From Cercis canadensis (Eukaryota; Streptophyta; Magnoliopsida; Fabales; Fabaceae): a stretch of DNA of 64,000 nucleotides. The notes beneath the pieces were generated by a model. The model did not search any database and was not told the origin of the DNA. It was given only the letters and a program-made list of their open reading frames with translations. Shown here piece after piece: positions 34,592 to 47,260 of the stretch. Made by a program: the position numbers and the translations under genes. Position 1 is the stretch's first letter. Each line of letters opens with the position of its first letter. Location of the stretch: contig QAOA01004544.1 in NCBI GenBank assembly GCA_003255065.1, positions 254,416 through 318,415 of the forward strand, given 5' to 3'.

Positions 34592-37500
34592 ATGGCAGCT
34601 GCGGCACCGGCGGTGGCTTTGAACGGAGTTAAGATAGGGACGACATCGCAAGCATACCTGGAAAGCAAGGCAGTGAAGGAGACCAAAGCTTTGGTATCTG
34701 AACTCTGTCGCCAGTTCTATACTCTTGGATGGGTCTCAGGGACCGGTGGCAGCATCACTATCAAGGTCCATGATGACTGCATTCCGAAATCACAGCAACT
34801 TGCAATCATGTCCCCTTCAGGTATTCATCGATTCCCCGTTATTCTTCTTCTGGGTCTTCTGATTTCTGGGTAGCTGTGCATTATTTGTGCTGAATTTCAC
34901 AAGTACTTGTATATTTCCTTTGATTTCTGTATGCAAATGACCAAGCTGGAACCTTGAGTTTCTTTGCCATTTTGGGTTGGTTGATTTAATGGTTTTTGGG
35001 ATTCTTCTCTGCTGTTTATTGCATTATTAATTCATGTCCTTTCTAGCGAAGAAATAAGGGAAAGAAAAGGAAGAAGAAGAAGTGGTAAAACAAAAGGAAA
35101 AATTATACAACTTTGCTCGATTTTAATCCGTGTGTCTTTAGGTGGAATTTAATTTCTCAGTGTGCAACTCAATATAGTTATTGTGTAAGAAAATCTTATG
35201 TGTAGCTGAAATTCTACAACTTGATTAGCACATCATTTCTTTTTCCTGGGTTGGAAATATGACCAGGTGTTCAGAAGGAAAGAATGGAGCCAGAGGACAT
35301 GTATGTCATATCCCCAGATGGATCAACCTTGTTTGCTCCTTCTCCAAAACCTTACCCGCATAAACCTCCCAAGTGTTCTGATTGTGGTCCACTTTTTATG
35401 AAGGTAGAATTAATTTATTCTTCTATAATGGTTCTCATGATGTCATATAATTCGTTTGAGTTAATAATGCAACATTGAAGGACAAAGTTGGCTATATGAT
35501 TGTGTATGTACCTGCTGCAATGCTGAAGATGGTCTCTTGACATTCCATTTATTTTTTTTTTCTTTTTCCAGGCATATGAGAAGCGCGATGCTGGGGCTGT
35601 TATCCACAGTCATGGGATGGAATCTTGTCTTGTAACAATGATCAATCCTTTATCAAAGGAATTTCGAGTAAGAATTTAATTAGTAATACATACTTTATTC
35701 TTTTTTAGTCTTTTTGAGTCTTGAGATTGAATTTTCACAGTAAATAATCTCCCAATTAACACATACATTATTATTCTCAATTCAGCACATGTCCTACTAC
35801 CCTTCCCATACCCTAGTCAAAGATTGATATTCTACCCTTCACATTAAATATTCTCTCATTTATATGTTGTTTTGCTGGACAAAGACAAAAAAAAGAACAA
35901 AGAAAAATGGAAGGTTACTGTAATATATGCTCTGGGCAGAGAAAAAATTTCAAAGTAATTAAAATTTCTTTTACATCATATCTCTTGCCTTATGCTTTTT
36001 GTTGCCTCTTTCTGATTTGATTTGTTTTGATTCTGATTATTTCCACAAATTGCAGATCACTCACATGGAAATGATAAAAGGAATCAAGGGGCATGGTTAT
36101 TATGATGAACTAGTTGTTCCCATAATAGAGAACACTGCCTATGAATATGAGCTGACAGAATCTCTTGCTAAAGCAGTATGTTTCCTTATGAGAATTTACT
36201 TGACTTTCTGATTTTATGGACTTCATATCAGTAGATGCATTGGTGGAGTGGTATTGGGTACTTGTTTTACTTTAATGGACTACGAGAGTATTGTTGTGTG
36301 CATCATACTGCCTATTAGAAAAAGGGATTATATCCAACAAGGATGAATATTAATTAAGTTTGGTCATGTCAAACCATCTAGGTATTCTTCTGCTAAGCTG
36401 TATGAAAATAAGTCTTCCATATAGATCTTGTTTTCCAGTAAACTCTGGACTTATAATTCATTTGTTGTTTATAATTATTTGATAGTTCTACATGCATATG
36501 ATATATGTTTGTACCTATGAAAACCACTTGTGGTTAGATCCAATGAATGCCTTTCACAAACTTCTTTAAAAATCTGTTTATTTTTTTAATCTTTTTTTTC
36601 ATGTATGATAGAAGTTAGCTAGTAAATATTCTCATGTGATTTATAGATTGAAGCCTACCCTAAAACAACAGCGGTGTTGGTTCGCAACCACGGGATATAT
36701 GTTTGGGGAGACTCATGGATTAGTGCTAAAACTCAGGTTGGTGTTTCTCATAGAATATTATTGAATTCAAATCAATCAATTATTTAGTGTCTATTTGAAG
36801 CTTTTTATGCTTTTTGCGGATTAATTTATCATACTTTCTCAAAAATTGACAATTTTTCTCAGTCTGAGTGCTACCACTACCTCTTTGATGCTGCTATCAA
36901 GCTTCACCAACTGGGATTGGACTGGACTACTCCAGACCATGGTCCAATACAAAGTGTTAGAGGTGTTCTAAGGACTGGTTGTGGATCAAATGTATCAGCT
37001 AAGGCACAAAAAACTAACCGTGAAATTGAGCTATTGCCAGTGAGTTAACATAATCTTCCCTCTTTGGTATTATTATTTCTCTGGAACTTCTGAAACGAGA
37101 TCCTCTATTTTTAATAGATTGGTAATGTTAATGTCCAGTCTCTGTCTAGGACATTTTATATATGCTGGAGTTACTGTGCCTTGTAGTTTCCTAATTGTTC
37201 ATTGTTTTGTCCATTTTGATTGCAGCGTTGCATTCTTCTTGACATTGAAGGGACTACTACTCCCATATCATTTGTTTCAGAGGTTCTCTTCCCTTATGCA
37301 CGTGATAATGTTGGGAGGCATCTATCTGCCACATATAACACCACAGACACACAAGATGATATTAAGTTGCTTCGCTCCCAAGTAAGATTTTTAGAGTTGT
37401 ACGGTGATGATATTAATACTTCTGTTATAGGTAGGGACCTGGGGGGTTGGGCTTCCAACAGTAATTCTGTACTGTTGAATCTTGCCTTTCCACCATTGAA

Positions 37501-39585
37501 ACTCAAGTGAAATGAAATGTCAGATGAGAATGGATTATGCTTTTCATCTGCGCTGCCATTTGGGCCAATTTTCTTTGATTGGCCATCCTTCTTTATGGGC
37601 TTTATCATATACTAATTTTAGAAGAGCAACCAACAAAAGCGTACAATATATTTTAGAAAAACATTTAACTTTAAAATATTTCAATTTAGGATTGGGCTCC
37701 TTTTCTTTTGTTGGATTATGAAAAAAATGAATCTATGTATCAGGAACAAGAATAAAGTTACACATGTAAAGTATACTCATAATAATAGGAAAACCTGGAA
37801 GCCAGAGGCCAAGCCATCTTCCTTGCCCCAAATTGAGAGGTACATTGATCAATGTCCATTCTTCAAATGCCACACATTTGCATCTGTATTTACACCAATG
37901 CTAAATTTAAAACTTAGGAATTATTACGAAAAAACTGGCTAAACTCAAACAAGTGGGTAATACACTTCCACTAATTGAGCCCCTGGAGATTTTATGAATG
38001 TGTTGCCTATGAAGAATTTGGCCCACTGACATCCTTCACAGGTTCAAAGTGACCTTGAACAAGGGGTTGACGGCGCTGTGCCCATCCCTCCAGATGATGC
38101 TGGGAAAGAGGAAGTGATTGCTGCTTTGGTTGCTAATATAGAAGCGATGATTAAAGCTGATAGAAAGATCACTGCCTTAAAACAGTTGCAAGTAAGTAAA
38201 CCTAGTTCAGCAGACTTCTGCTCTTTGTTGAATTCATAATTTGTAATATAGCCGACGTTTATCCATCCAGGGTCATATATGGAGAACTGGTTATGAGAAT
38301 AATGAATTGGAGGGGGTAGTTTTTGATGATGTACCAGAAGCTCTGGAAAAGTGGAGTGCCTTGGGCATAAAGGTTGGCTTTACTGATTGTTAGTTTGATA
38401 GTCGTTCCTGTTTCATTTCTTCAAATTTCCTTGTAATTTCGTTGTTGTCTAATTTTCTCACAATTTATTTGTCCTACACCTCAGCACAAGTTTATTGAGG
38501 CCGAGACAATTTTGCTTTTCTGTTAGACAAGAATGAAACACAGGGCACTGACATTGTGGATGCATTTGTTATCTGATGTTTGCAAGATATGTTACTTGCA
38601 TTTTAATTTCTATTTCTGATCTATGCAACAGGTATATATCTATTCTAGTGGTAGCAGGTTGGCGCAAAGGCTAATATTTGGAAAGACAAATTATGGGGAT
38701 CTAAGAAAATATTTATCTGGTTTTTTTGACACCACAGTGGGGTAATATTTATCTCTCAATGTTGCTACTTGACAATGCTTGTCAAAAGTTACCTATTTTC
38801 ATGCAAAACTCTTTCTTTTACAGGAACAAAAGAGAAATGCGTAGTTATGCTGAAATTTCTGAGTCACTTGGCGTGGACAAGCCATCAGATATTTTATTTG
38901 TCACAGATGTTTTCCAAGAAGCTACAGCTGCAAAGGCAGCAGGTACATTATTTTCTTTAAACCTCAGTGAACTTTTCTAATACTGTATAATACATATGAT
39001 GGCTGGATTGGGAACTTCAATTTCTTCAACAAGTTATTGCTCATTAACCCTCCATAGGTGCCTCTGGAATCCAAACTCTTGCAATTTTTTAGTATTCTGT
39101 ATGAGACTAATTCTTTCATTTCGTACATCTGAAGGCCCTATAGAATTTAAATTAGCAACAAATATTTTTGGTAACCTTGTTGGAAGCGTAATATGAAGCT
39201 GAAAATAATAATTAATTCAGAGAGTTATGGCATTGCTTTTTATTTTTTTTGTGTGTCTTTACTTCTGAATTTTACCCTTCTTTTCCATTGGCAAATACAA
39301 GTACGAAGATCCTCATTTAAAAGGGCATATGTTTCTGTTCAGATGTTTAAAAAAACAGTAGATGAGACTTGGATAAAAGAAACATATAATATGATACTAA
39401 TATCAGTTTTAGGACTTCAGTTATATAGCCTATAAAAAAAAAGCTGTTCATTTTGTCTGGACATTGATTTGATGACAATTATCCATGTTTCAGGCTTGGA
39501 GGTGCTAATTTCTATTCGGCCAGGAAATGGACCTCTTCCTGAAAATCATGGGTTCAAGACAATCACTTCCTTCTCAGAGATCTGA
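34592..39585 (+). CDS. DEP1: DEP1, methylthioribulose-1-phosphate dehydratase / enolase-phosphatase, 12 exons
   Basis: Exons 34592-34820, 35267-35403, 35572-35667, 36056-36175, 36647-36736, 36863-37039, 37226-37381, 38042-38191, 38271-38372, 38632-38741, 38824-38942, 39494-39585. Phases agree throughout; 1578 nt, 525 aa. The N-terminal half is a class II aldolase-type dehydratase with metal-binding HSHGMES and [10 protein letters not shown]. The C-terminal half is a HAD-type enolase-phosphatase with motif [11 protein letters not shown], motif II YSSGS and motif [12 protein letters not shown]. The bifunctional enzyme carries out two successive steps of the methionine salvage (Yang) cycle, which recycles methylthioadenosine from ethylene and polyamine synthesis in the cytosol. 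The MTNB-MTNC fusion is normal for plants. No lesions seen. Confidence 0.95.
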
Positions 39586-39925
39586 GAGTTCAAGGCAATA
39601 ATCTGTAATAATATTAAATGTGGCATGACAACTATGTATGTTGTAAGCATTTACTTCTGAAATGAAATGTGAGTGTGCTTTATTGCTCAAATCGATCCGT
39701 CTTTCAGTTAACCACGTCTTTATATCTTAAACCAGTCTTCCAATTTGTTCAATTCTGGGCCACAATCTTGTTGATGTAATGGCCAACCCAATTGCCCCAA
39801 TTGTTGACTCTTTTAGAAGTAGTCTAAATATGGTATGGGAAAGTGCAGGACCATATTTAGTTCTCAATGGTGGAGCTATTTAGAGATAGCAGAAGGCGTC
39901 AGGTCAGGTCTGTGGTAATTAAGCA

Positions 39926-40163
39926 TGTGTGCTTGGTTTAGGGATGGAAAGATAGTGCTTGCTTCTTTTTTTTTTTTTTCTACAAAAAAAAATTTGATAC
40001 TTTGGCTACGATCTTAAGTTGGATCACGAAACTTGCAAATTTTTGAGAAGGATGTAAGTACCACCCGAACACATGCTCGTGATGTTTGGTTTAGCCATAG
40101 AATTAGGAAGCCCCCAAAATCAAATGCTATTGTGAGGCATTCCATCACTAAACCAAACATGCA
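39926..40163. mobile_element. MITE-like inverted-repeat element, imperfect
   Basis: Left GCATGTGTGCTTGGTTTAGG and the reverse complement of the right end GCATGTTTGGTTTAGTGATG are imperfect inverted repeats; AATTA is present on both outer sides. A second GATGTTTGGTTTAG lies inside near 40081. Family not assigned. Confidence 0.4.
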
Positions 40164-42071
40164 ATTAGGAGGCAGGCAGAAAGTGAGAAATTGGAACCTT
40201 GGACCAACATTGAAACTGACTTGTATGATGAATATTGAGGGGCATTTATTTGGAGTCCATTTCTGGAGAATATCAAATCAAAAAGTGTGCACCCTAAAAA
40301 AAAACCATCATAAAGGACTAAGGATGGCCTAAAAAGTGGGCCGAAAAGAAAATCAGAAGGCTTGAATGCTTATACCTTTGATTACGGCTTTGTTTATCCA
40401 GCAACAACAAATGAAAAACAAAAACAAAACGACAAAAGGGTGAATGACTTTATGTGTTGCAGAGACGAAAATAGAAAGAAAAATAAAATAAAAATATCAT
40501 TTTTACTCCATTTTCTTTCTATTTCCACCAATAACAAACTAGGCGTGGATCATAAAGATTACATATTTAATCTAACACGAGTCATTTCATGTTACAGTCA
40601 GCATGACCCCTCTTTAATCTTTATAAAAATGGGTGATTTTGATCTTTGTTTGAATAATAATAAGGACCATGAAGTTGGTTTCATGTTTTCTTCATGCAAT
40701 GTTTTGTTATATTATAGCAACTTGGACCCTATTCAAATAATCAAATTAGCAGCTATGTGAAAAAAGTAATGTGGGCAACCCGGGACTAAAAGATGTTCAA
40801 GTTGCATAAAAACTGGGATATAAAGGTCTTGGCAGTTTTTTGTTCAATGCACCAACACTTGTGTCCAACTTAGATGTACCTAAATGACAAAACAAAGTAT
40901 AAAAAGGAAAAAGAAAGTCTTCACATTTTCTCTGCTTTTATTATTTACATATGCTTTCTTTTTAACCATCTTTCTCTAACCATAAAGATCATAAAGTTTT
41001 TAACAAAAGTCCCACTTTCTCTTCCTTCATCTTTTGCTTTCTTGTCATTTTGTCAATCTGCCTTGACTCAACGACAATGCCTTCCATTAAAATCTAAGAA
41101 AACCAAAGCAAAGGAAAATAAATTTAAAGACCAAGGTGCATCTTGTGGGTTACTTAAGACATCCCTAGAATCACGTTCAATGTGATTTTACGTTGAAGCA
41201 TAAACAACAATGTGATTTTCCAACGTTATTTTGGCACATCCAAACGGTCTTTAAGGAAGAAAAAGAAGAGAAAAAAGCAACAATGATGGCTGCTTTAGTG
41301 GTATAATTATAGATTGTGGTCTATAATTACGATTCCAACTTTAATCTTGTCATTTTTACAGCTATTGCAATTGTAATGCAATCACAACTATAATTTAAAA
41401 CCCCAATTACGATGCAACGATTACAAGTTAAATGTTTGAATTTTTAACTTCTATAAATTATCCAAATCTTTTAACATTAAACTATAGCTAATTGCTTATT
41501 CAATCGTCATTTTTGTATAGCTTCTCCTCCCTTTTACAAATTTCCTTTGCTGCTTTAAATTTAGGCCAAGAGTGAAATTGTTTTTGGCAAATGTTCACAA
41601 TCTGAGAAACAGAGTACCCTCTGTATGCGGGCTGTAGAAAAATTCTTACTCATTTGGCTATAAATTTTCTGCATTCAAATCAGATAAAAAATAAAAACAA
41701 AAAGGGAAAGAAAAACAGATTGAATGAAAGCAAAGATCTTTGCTTTACTATTTGATCTGAACCTTGAGATTGATACAGAAATGGTCATCCAAGAGTAAAA
41801 AGAAAGAAAAAAGGAAAAAGAGTTTTGGTCTACTCTTGCACAGGAGAGCTTAGGAGACAGAACAGATTGGCCTATGCCCAGTTTGTATGAAAGAAATTTC
41901 AACATGACCCCATCAACGTTGGTTAAGTTGACCCACCCACCTTCCTCTTCCATGCAGCTTTGTTTAATTTTGAAGACAAGAATAGGCCATGGTATATTCT
42001 TCGTACAGAGACTGCTTCCCAGTAAAATGCATCACAACCATCCTCATTTCCTAGCTCTTTCCCCTGCCTTC

Positions 42072-42095
42072 TCTATCTCTCTCTCTCTCTCTCTT
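42072..42095. repeat. (CT)n microsatellite
   Basis: Uninterrupted CT dinucleotides, about 10 units. Confidence 0.85.
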
Positions 42096-42523
42096 AATAC
42101 AGTGTTTGGTGTCAAACTAATGCTATGGTACACCAGGAGTTATTCAATCTGATACAGACAACACGGCACAAGCAGGGACACAGTGAAGAAACTTGATTGA
42201 CATGATAATTATAAGCTAAGACTAAGAGACTATCTGGGTCATGAAGAAATGTGAATTTTAACAAAAACACATGGAGAATTGGTCATAGAATTTGAAGAGA
42301 AAACGAAATTCATCACTTTTTATGGTAAAAAAGATTATACTTTGAGGTGGAAGGAAGATAAGGCAAGGGAATATAAAGAAGAGGGCTTTTGCCATTTCAT
42401 GGAAGAAAGCCAATTCTACAATTAGAGAGCAAGCTCTGTACCTGCTGCTGAAAACCATTCAAAACCCATTCATGATTCTCTGAAATCAGCCATAAAAATC
42501 ATAGCTTTATACACAATCTCTGC

Positions 42524-43210
42524 TCAAGAAGGTGACTCTGAAACTCTGGGTGAAGTCACTGGAAACAGAGACAAAAGCTGTGGCTCTGATTCTCTTGGTG
42601 TTGACATCGGCGATGGATGCAAATAAAATTTCTTCTCAGCAATCGCTTTATCTTCCTCCGACGAATTCCCCAATGAAGGTGAAGACTTGTCAAATGGATC
42701 ATCGTTCAATGGCGTAACAGGGCTAAGAGCAAGAGAAGGAAAGTCAAGCAAGCTAGGGGAGAGGATCTCTGGCTTTCTGGGTGAGAACCCAGAATTGTGA
42801 GCAAAATTGGGAATCAGGGTATTGATCATGAGGCTGTTCTTGAGGTTGTTCCTCCTCTCATAGAGCTTGAAACCTTGTTTCTTTGGTCCCTGTTTGATGG
42901 GAGGGATGCTGAAGTTCCTTGAAGATGGCACTGGATCTTGAGCTGGTTTTGATGCTGGTTTAGTGGTTTCTGATGAACCAGTGAGCATTTGAACTACCTG
43001 CTTGAAAGTGGAGGTGTCTGCTTGAACAAAAGTGGTAGGATAAGGGTTGGAGTCAGATCTGGGAATGGTTTTGGGAGTGAGAGGAGGCGTGGGAATCAGG
43101 ACTTGGATCCCATTGCTATTGCTGCAGCTCAAACAGTTGCTGACATTGCTTTTTGGAGAGGTAATTGGAGATGGGTTCTCTCTATCTAGAGGCCTTGAGC
43201 TGATTTCCAT
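42524..43210 (-). CDS. VQ-motif protein (VQ4-like), 228 aa, intronless
   Basis: The open frame runs from ATG 43210 to a stop at 42524; an earlier in-frame opening at 43231 is GTG, so MEISSRPLD is the start. The VQ motif FKQVVQMLTG lies at about residues 69-78, preceded by NPYPTTFVQADTS. VQ proteins are plant cofactors that bind WRKY transcription factors. Conserved blocks GFKLYERRNN, SPRKPEILSPSLLDFPSLAL and FYLHPSP plus LFPVTSPRVS, together with many Ser-Pro and Thr-Pro sites, match the MAP-kinase-phosphorylated group around Arabidopsis VQ4. Nuclear and Ser/Pro-rich; single exon as usual for the family. Confidence 0.88.
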   Translation of the reverse strand: MEISSRPLDRENPSPITSPKSNVSNCLSCSNSNGIQVLIPTPPLTPKTIPRSDSNPYPTTFVQADTSTFKQVVQMLTGSSETTKPASKPAQDPVPSSRNFSIPPIKQGPKKQGFKLYERRNNLKNSLMINTLIPNFAHNSGFSPRKPEILSPSLLDFPSLALSPVTPLNDDPFDKSSPSLGNSSEEDKAIAEKKFYLHPSPMSTPRESEPQLLSLFPVTSPRVSESPS

Positions 43211-45596
43211 TGATGCCTCTCTCTGCTTCACACCAAAACCAACACAACCTCAAAGAAAGAAGCAAGCAAGAGAAAAGGTTGGGGTGGTTTGGGTGAAGAT
43301 TGGAAGAGGAGAAGGAAAGGGAAGAATGAAAAACAAGGCTTGGATGAGAGAAAGGGGTTGCTAATTGCCTTTGTTTTGTTTTTTTGTGCCTCTCATCTTT
43401 TTTTATATACTTTCTCTTTTCTTTTTTATTTTATTTTATGTTTTTCCTCTTTAAGAATTGAAATGGCTTGCTATGCTCTTTTTCTTTTGGTGGGGTTTAG
43501 GGAGTGATTGGCTTGAGAGAAAATGCCCCCAACGGTTTTGGGATTGTTATAAAGACACAAGGTTATTGGTAGAAACAGGAATTTTTGGCAAAGAGCATCT
43601 GTACTACCACTGGCAAAGTTATTATTATTATTTATTGTTGTGGCGTTTAATATGAGTGGCATTGACTTCAGAGCCCAGCTGCTATGACTCTTGTATACAT
43701 GATGGGATTGGAGATGGATGATAGATACATTTTTTTCATCAAAAAAAAAATAAAAAAAATACCCATCCATTCCTAGATTGTGCACTTTCACAATGCACGT
43801 GTATTTCACGTGCCAATCATGAAAGGGCTAACTCTCCCATTGAGGGATACTTAACCAAGTTCTCAAGTACGAAGTATTCAACCTTAGACCCAGGACAAAC
43901 AAGAAGACAAAACATGCAAAAAGATAAAACATAAAAATTTGTTACATATATCATTAATGTTTCATAATTTCTCATTATTTTGGTACTCATAAATTTGAAT
44001 CAATTTTAATGTGTAGATAGATTTAATTAGATTTTAAGCTATTAAATATAGTCTAATGGTAAAAATTTTGAATAATATACAAGAAGTTAAAGATTTAAAT
44101 TTTCTTACCCTCATATAACCCAAAAATTTAATTAGATTTACATTAATAAAAAAAAAATTTAGAATAAAAATAGTAGTCTTACTACAAGAAAGAAAGGGTA
44201 ACTCCTTTCTTCCATTTTCTTTGAAGAAAAGGATTAGCACATTAACACTTGGGATATGATAAAGTCAATATTCAATTATTCATCATGTAAGGCAAAATGC
44301 TTGAAGCAAGAAGCAAGTCAAGTGATTTGCTTTTGCTTGTCTGCCTTCCACCTTGACTGATATTTACACAAATCTTATCTCAATTTTTATGTGGCAAATC
44401 AGAAAGTCTTTGTATTGAACAGTTTAAAGACAGGGTTTAATGGCAAGCATTTTGAATCTTTTTCCCTTTGAAAATGCTATGATATTTTACTTTCATTACT
44501 CATTACATGACATGATGAGGTTGGTAGGTTCCTATTATTTTCTAGCAAATTTGCAACTATTTTGCTGAAATATCTAGATTTTTTTAAACAATATTTACAT
44601 GTTTAACTTCATCAAAACNTAGCTTAATTATGTGGTAATTACATACAAGTTGAACATGGTTAACTAAACCACTTGACACCTGCAAAGAAAGAAAGCTAAT
44701 AAAACGTCTTATTTCTTCTTGCGTTTAATGAGTTATTGGTATTGTGTTAGTAGTGGTACACTGATGCGGGTACCATAAGTATTACTTAACAACTAGCCCT
44801 ATGTGCTACGGTGCATGCTTTGCAGACCAGAGTGCATGATACAGTGCCACCTCTACATCCCGCAAATGAATTGGGCTTAATTGCCTAGACGTCATAAATA
44901 AAAACGATTTACTTGGGCTAATATTAAAGTTTAATATTAGTAATTTGTAATCCTTAATTTATGCAAAGCTAGCAAGAGATTTCCAAATCATATTGAAAGA
45001 GTAGCAGACAGTTCAATATCTTGCAGCTGAACTGAACATGAGTCCACTTACATAGCTGCTGCTCTTCTTTCTCCTTCTTCTTCTACCAACGAAGGAGACG
45101 ACGCAAGAGGAGGAAGATGTGTTCTCTTTTATAATTTTTAAATTAACGTAATGTGCCATGTGAAGGTCACACTTTAATGGCCCATCATTAATTAAAAAAA
45201 AAAAATTGGTGACACGAACAACAACACATTGAACTAAAAATGCAAATTGTAGACAAATATAAACACTAAATTGTTCAATTTTAAAATGAGGGAACTAATT
45301 TTTTTAATTGGTTAAAATAGGGATAAAAATTACAATTAAGCTAATAAAAATAAAAGAAGTGCTGTACACAAGATATTGATATAGTTATATATCATTGCAA
45401 ACAAATTTATTTGAATATCAATTTAAAGGGGTCGAAGATGTTGAAAATCCGGGTACTTGTACAACTCCTCTATTGGGTTGATCATATACCAATTTTCTTT
45501 TTTTTCTTAATCAGTTTTTGTATATAAAAATCTAATTTTGGATTGTTGATTTTAATTTGACGATTACAGATTCCTGTTGTTTTTCCAACTTGTATT
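43211..45596. other. Intergenic, VQ promoter and AT-rich DNA
   Basis: Upstream region of the VQ gene, then non-coding DNA with a single N at 44619. No gene or element recognised. Confidence 0.5.
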
Positions 45597-47079
45597 GAAG
45601 TTCTGATCAATGGCCACGATCAATTCTCTCTTCCCTCTTTTGGAATATTTTGGGGTTATTTTTAACTATATTTTTGTTTCCCTAAAAATATTCAGTGTAT
45701 GAAAATTACAAAATATGGCTCATAGAAGCCTTCTTCCCGGTTCTTTTTTATTTTTTATTTTCTTCTTATTCCTTCTGCTAATCCCTCTGTGTAGAGGCTC
45801 AATTCTAATATGTTGAATGGACAAAGTATTGATTATTATTATCATTATTGGTAGTAGTAGTTTTTTCTTGCTGGAAACAAGATTGAAAGTTACAATTTTT
45901 ATAATGTTTGTGAGATATTATATGAGAGAGTGCAAAAATTTTTGACAGTTGCTTCCTAGACTGTTATAGTATATACATAGATATGAAGAAACAGTAATGG
46001 TTAAAAACTATTGTCTGGTTTAGCATTATTAATTTCTTGCTTCGCATATGGAGAACAAGTGAAAAACAAATACCTGTCTATCACGGACAAGTTCACTATT
46101 ACTGTTATACAGCCAAAAAGAGGTTCACTATAACTGTTGAGATCATAAGTGAACCACTTTTTGCAGAGATTATAATAAACCACATTTATAACATGAAGGA
46201 TCCTAAGAAGCAAACAATGCAAGTGTCCAAAAGCAAGAGGAGAAACATCCTATTCCCACTTGACTATGTTTCACAGAGGTATTCTTTCTACAATTGAGAA
46301 AGAAGTGGTGACACATGAGATGGAGACTCGTGTGTTTACTCTGCTTCAAGAAGATGATAAATTTTAGAATACCCTTTACATTTTCAAATGTCATTCTTCA
46401 TTTGCAGTCATCTGAACATGAAGCTATAAGAGAAACTGAAATTAAGAAAAAGAAACAGATAATCCATGTCATATTGCTTGCAAGTTAAAAAGTCTTTATT
46501 TACCACCACTACCCTTGACTGCAATACTTACTTTATATAACAGACTTGAACCCTTTTATATTTTTATTTACAAGCACTCTAGAAAACTCTTAAAAGAACT
46601 CCACAATTTAGAATACTGGTCTTTATTTACAACAGCAACAACCCATTTACTAGGAATTCAAGATTTGGACTGTATCAACAAACACACACATAACTGAGAC
46701 ATAGCTTGAATGAAGCAGGCCTGAAAGAAAGAGCAGCATCCCTTGGACGTTGGTAATGCAGAGTAACAATACAACAACTGCAAGAATCAGAAGTAAAGTA
46801 ATCACTACAAAAGCAAGCAAATTTATGGGATTACATGAAATTACGTATGATATCGGAATGAATCATTATGAAGGTGAAGAATCAACTTACAGAGCAATGA
46901 ATGACAATGAGCAGGGAAGAAGATGGGAGCTTTGTGACCTCATACTTTTTTGCTGGCATCTCTTCCATCATGCATCATAAATGGACATCATTAAGTACCT
47001 TGCTTTAGTATAATTATTGAAAGAGGAAAAAAAATTGAACTAGTTGAGAAAGACAAGAATGGAATTCAAATAACTTGAC

Positions 47080-47260
47080 TTAGTGTATCTCGAGGGTTGG
47101 GATATGAGAAATTTTTTTCCCAATCTTGACCTTCTCTGAATTGATATCTTTCCCTTAAGCCTGGACAACTAAGTATTTCTAGTTTCTGTAAAGAGATAAG
47201 ATTCCACATTTCTTTAGGTACTGAAGTCAAACCTTGACAATTCCAGATTTCAGTGTAATA
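47080..47260 (-). pseudogene. Terminal LRR exon of RGA-type NLR, copy A, frameshifted
   Basis: Minus strand encodes EIWNCQGLTSVPKEM and LISLQKLEILSCPGLRERYQ, then a one-base insertion in an A run (181 bp versus 180 in copy B) shifts the end. See copy B at 58903-59082 for the intact end. Confidence 0.65.

Larger units (their letters stand above)
39586..42523. other. Intergenic DEP1-VQ
   Basis: 3' region of DEP1 followed by AT-rich non-coding DNA. Contains a MITE-like element (39926-40163) and a CT microsatellite (about 42072-42095). No gene recognised. Confidence 0.5.

Noticed and set aside
40033..40760. Plus-strand frames of 99 and 132 codons
   Set aside because: AT-rich, no family resemblance, overlap a MITE-like element; no splice or start context.
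43211..43231. Upstream start for the VQ protein
   Set aside because: The codon at 43231 is GTG; the ATG at 43210 is the first proper start.
46750..46980. 76-codon frame conserved at 58562-58792
   Set aside because: Both lie in the duplicated NLR downstream DNA; similarity follows from the tandem duplication, with no family match.
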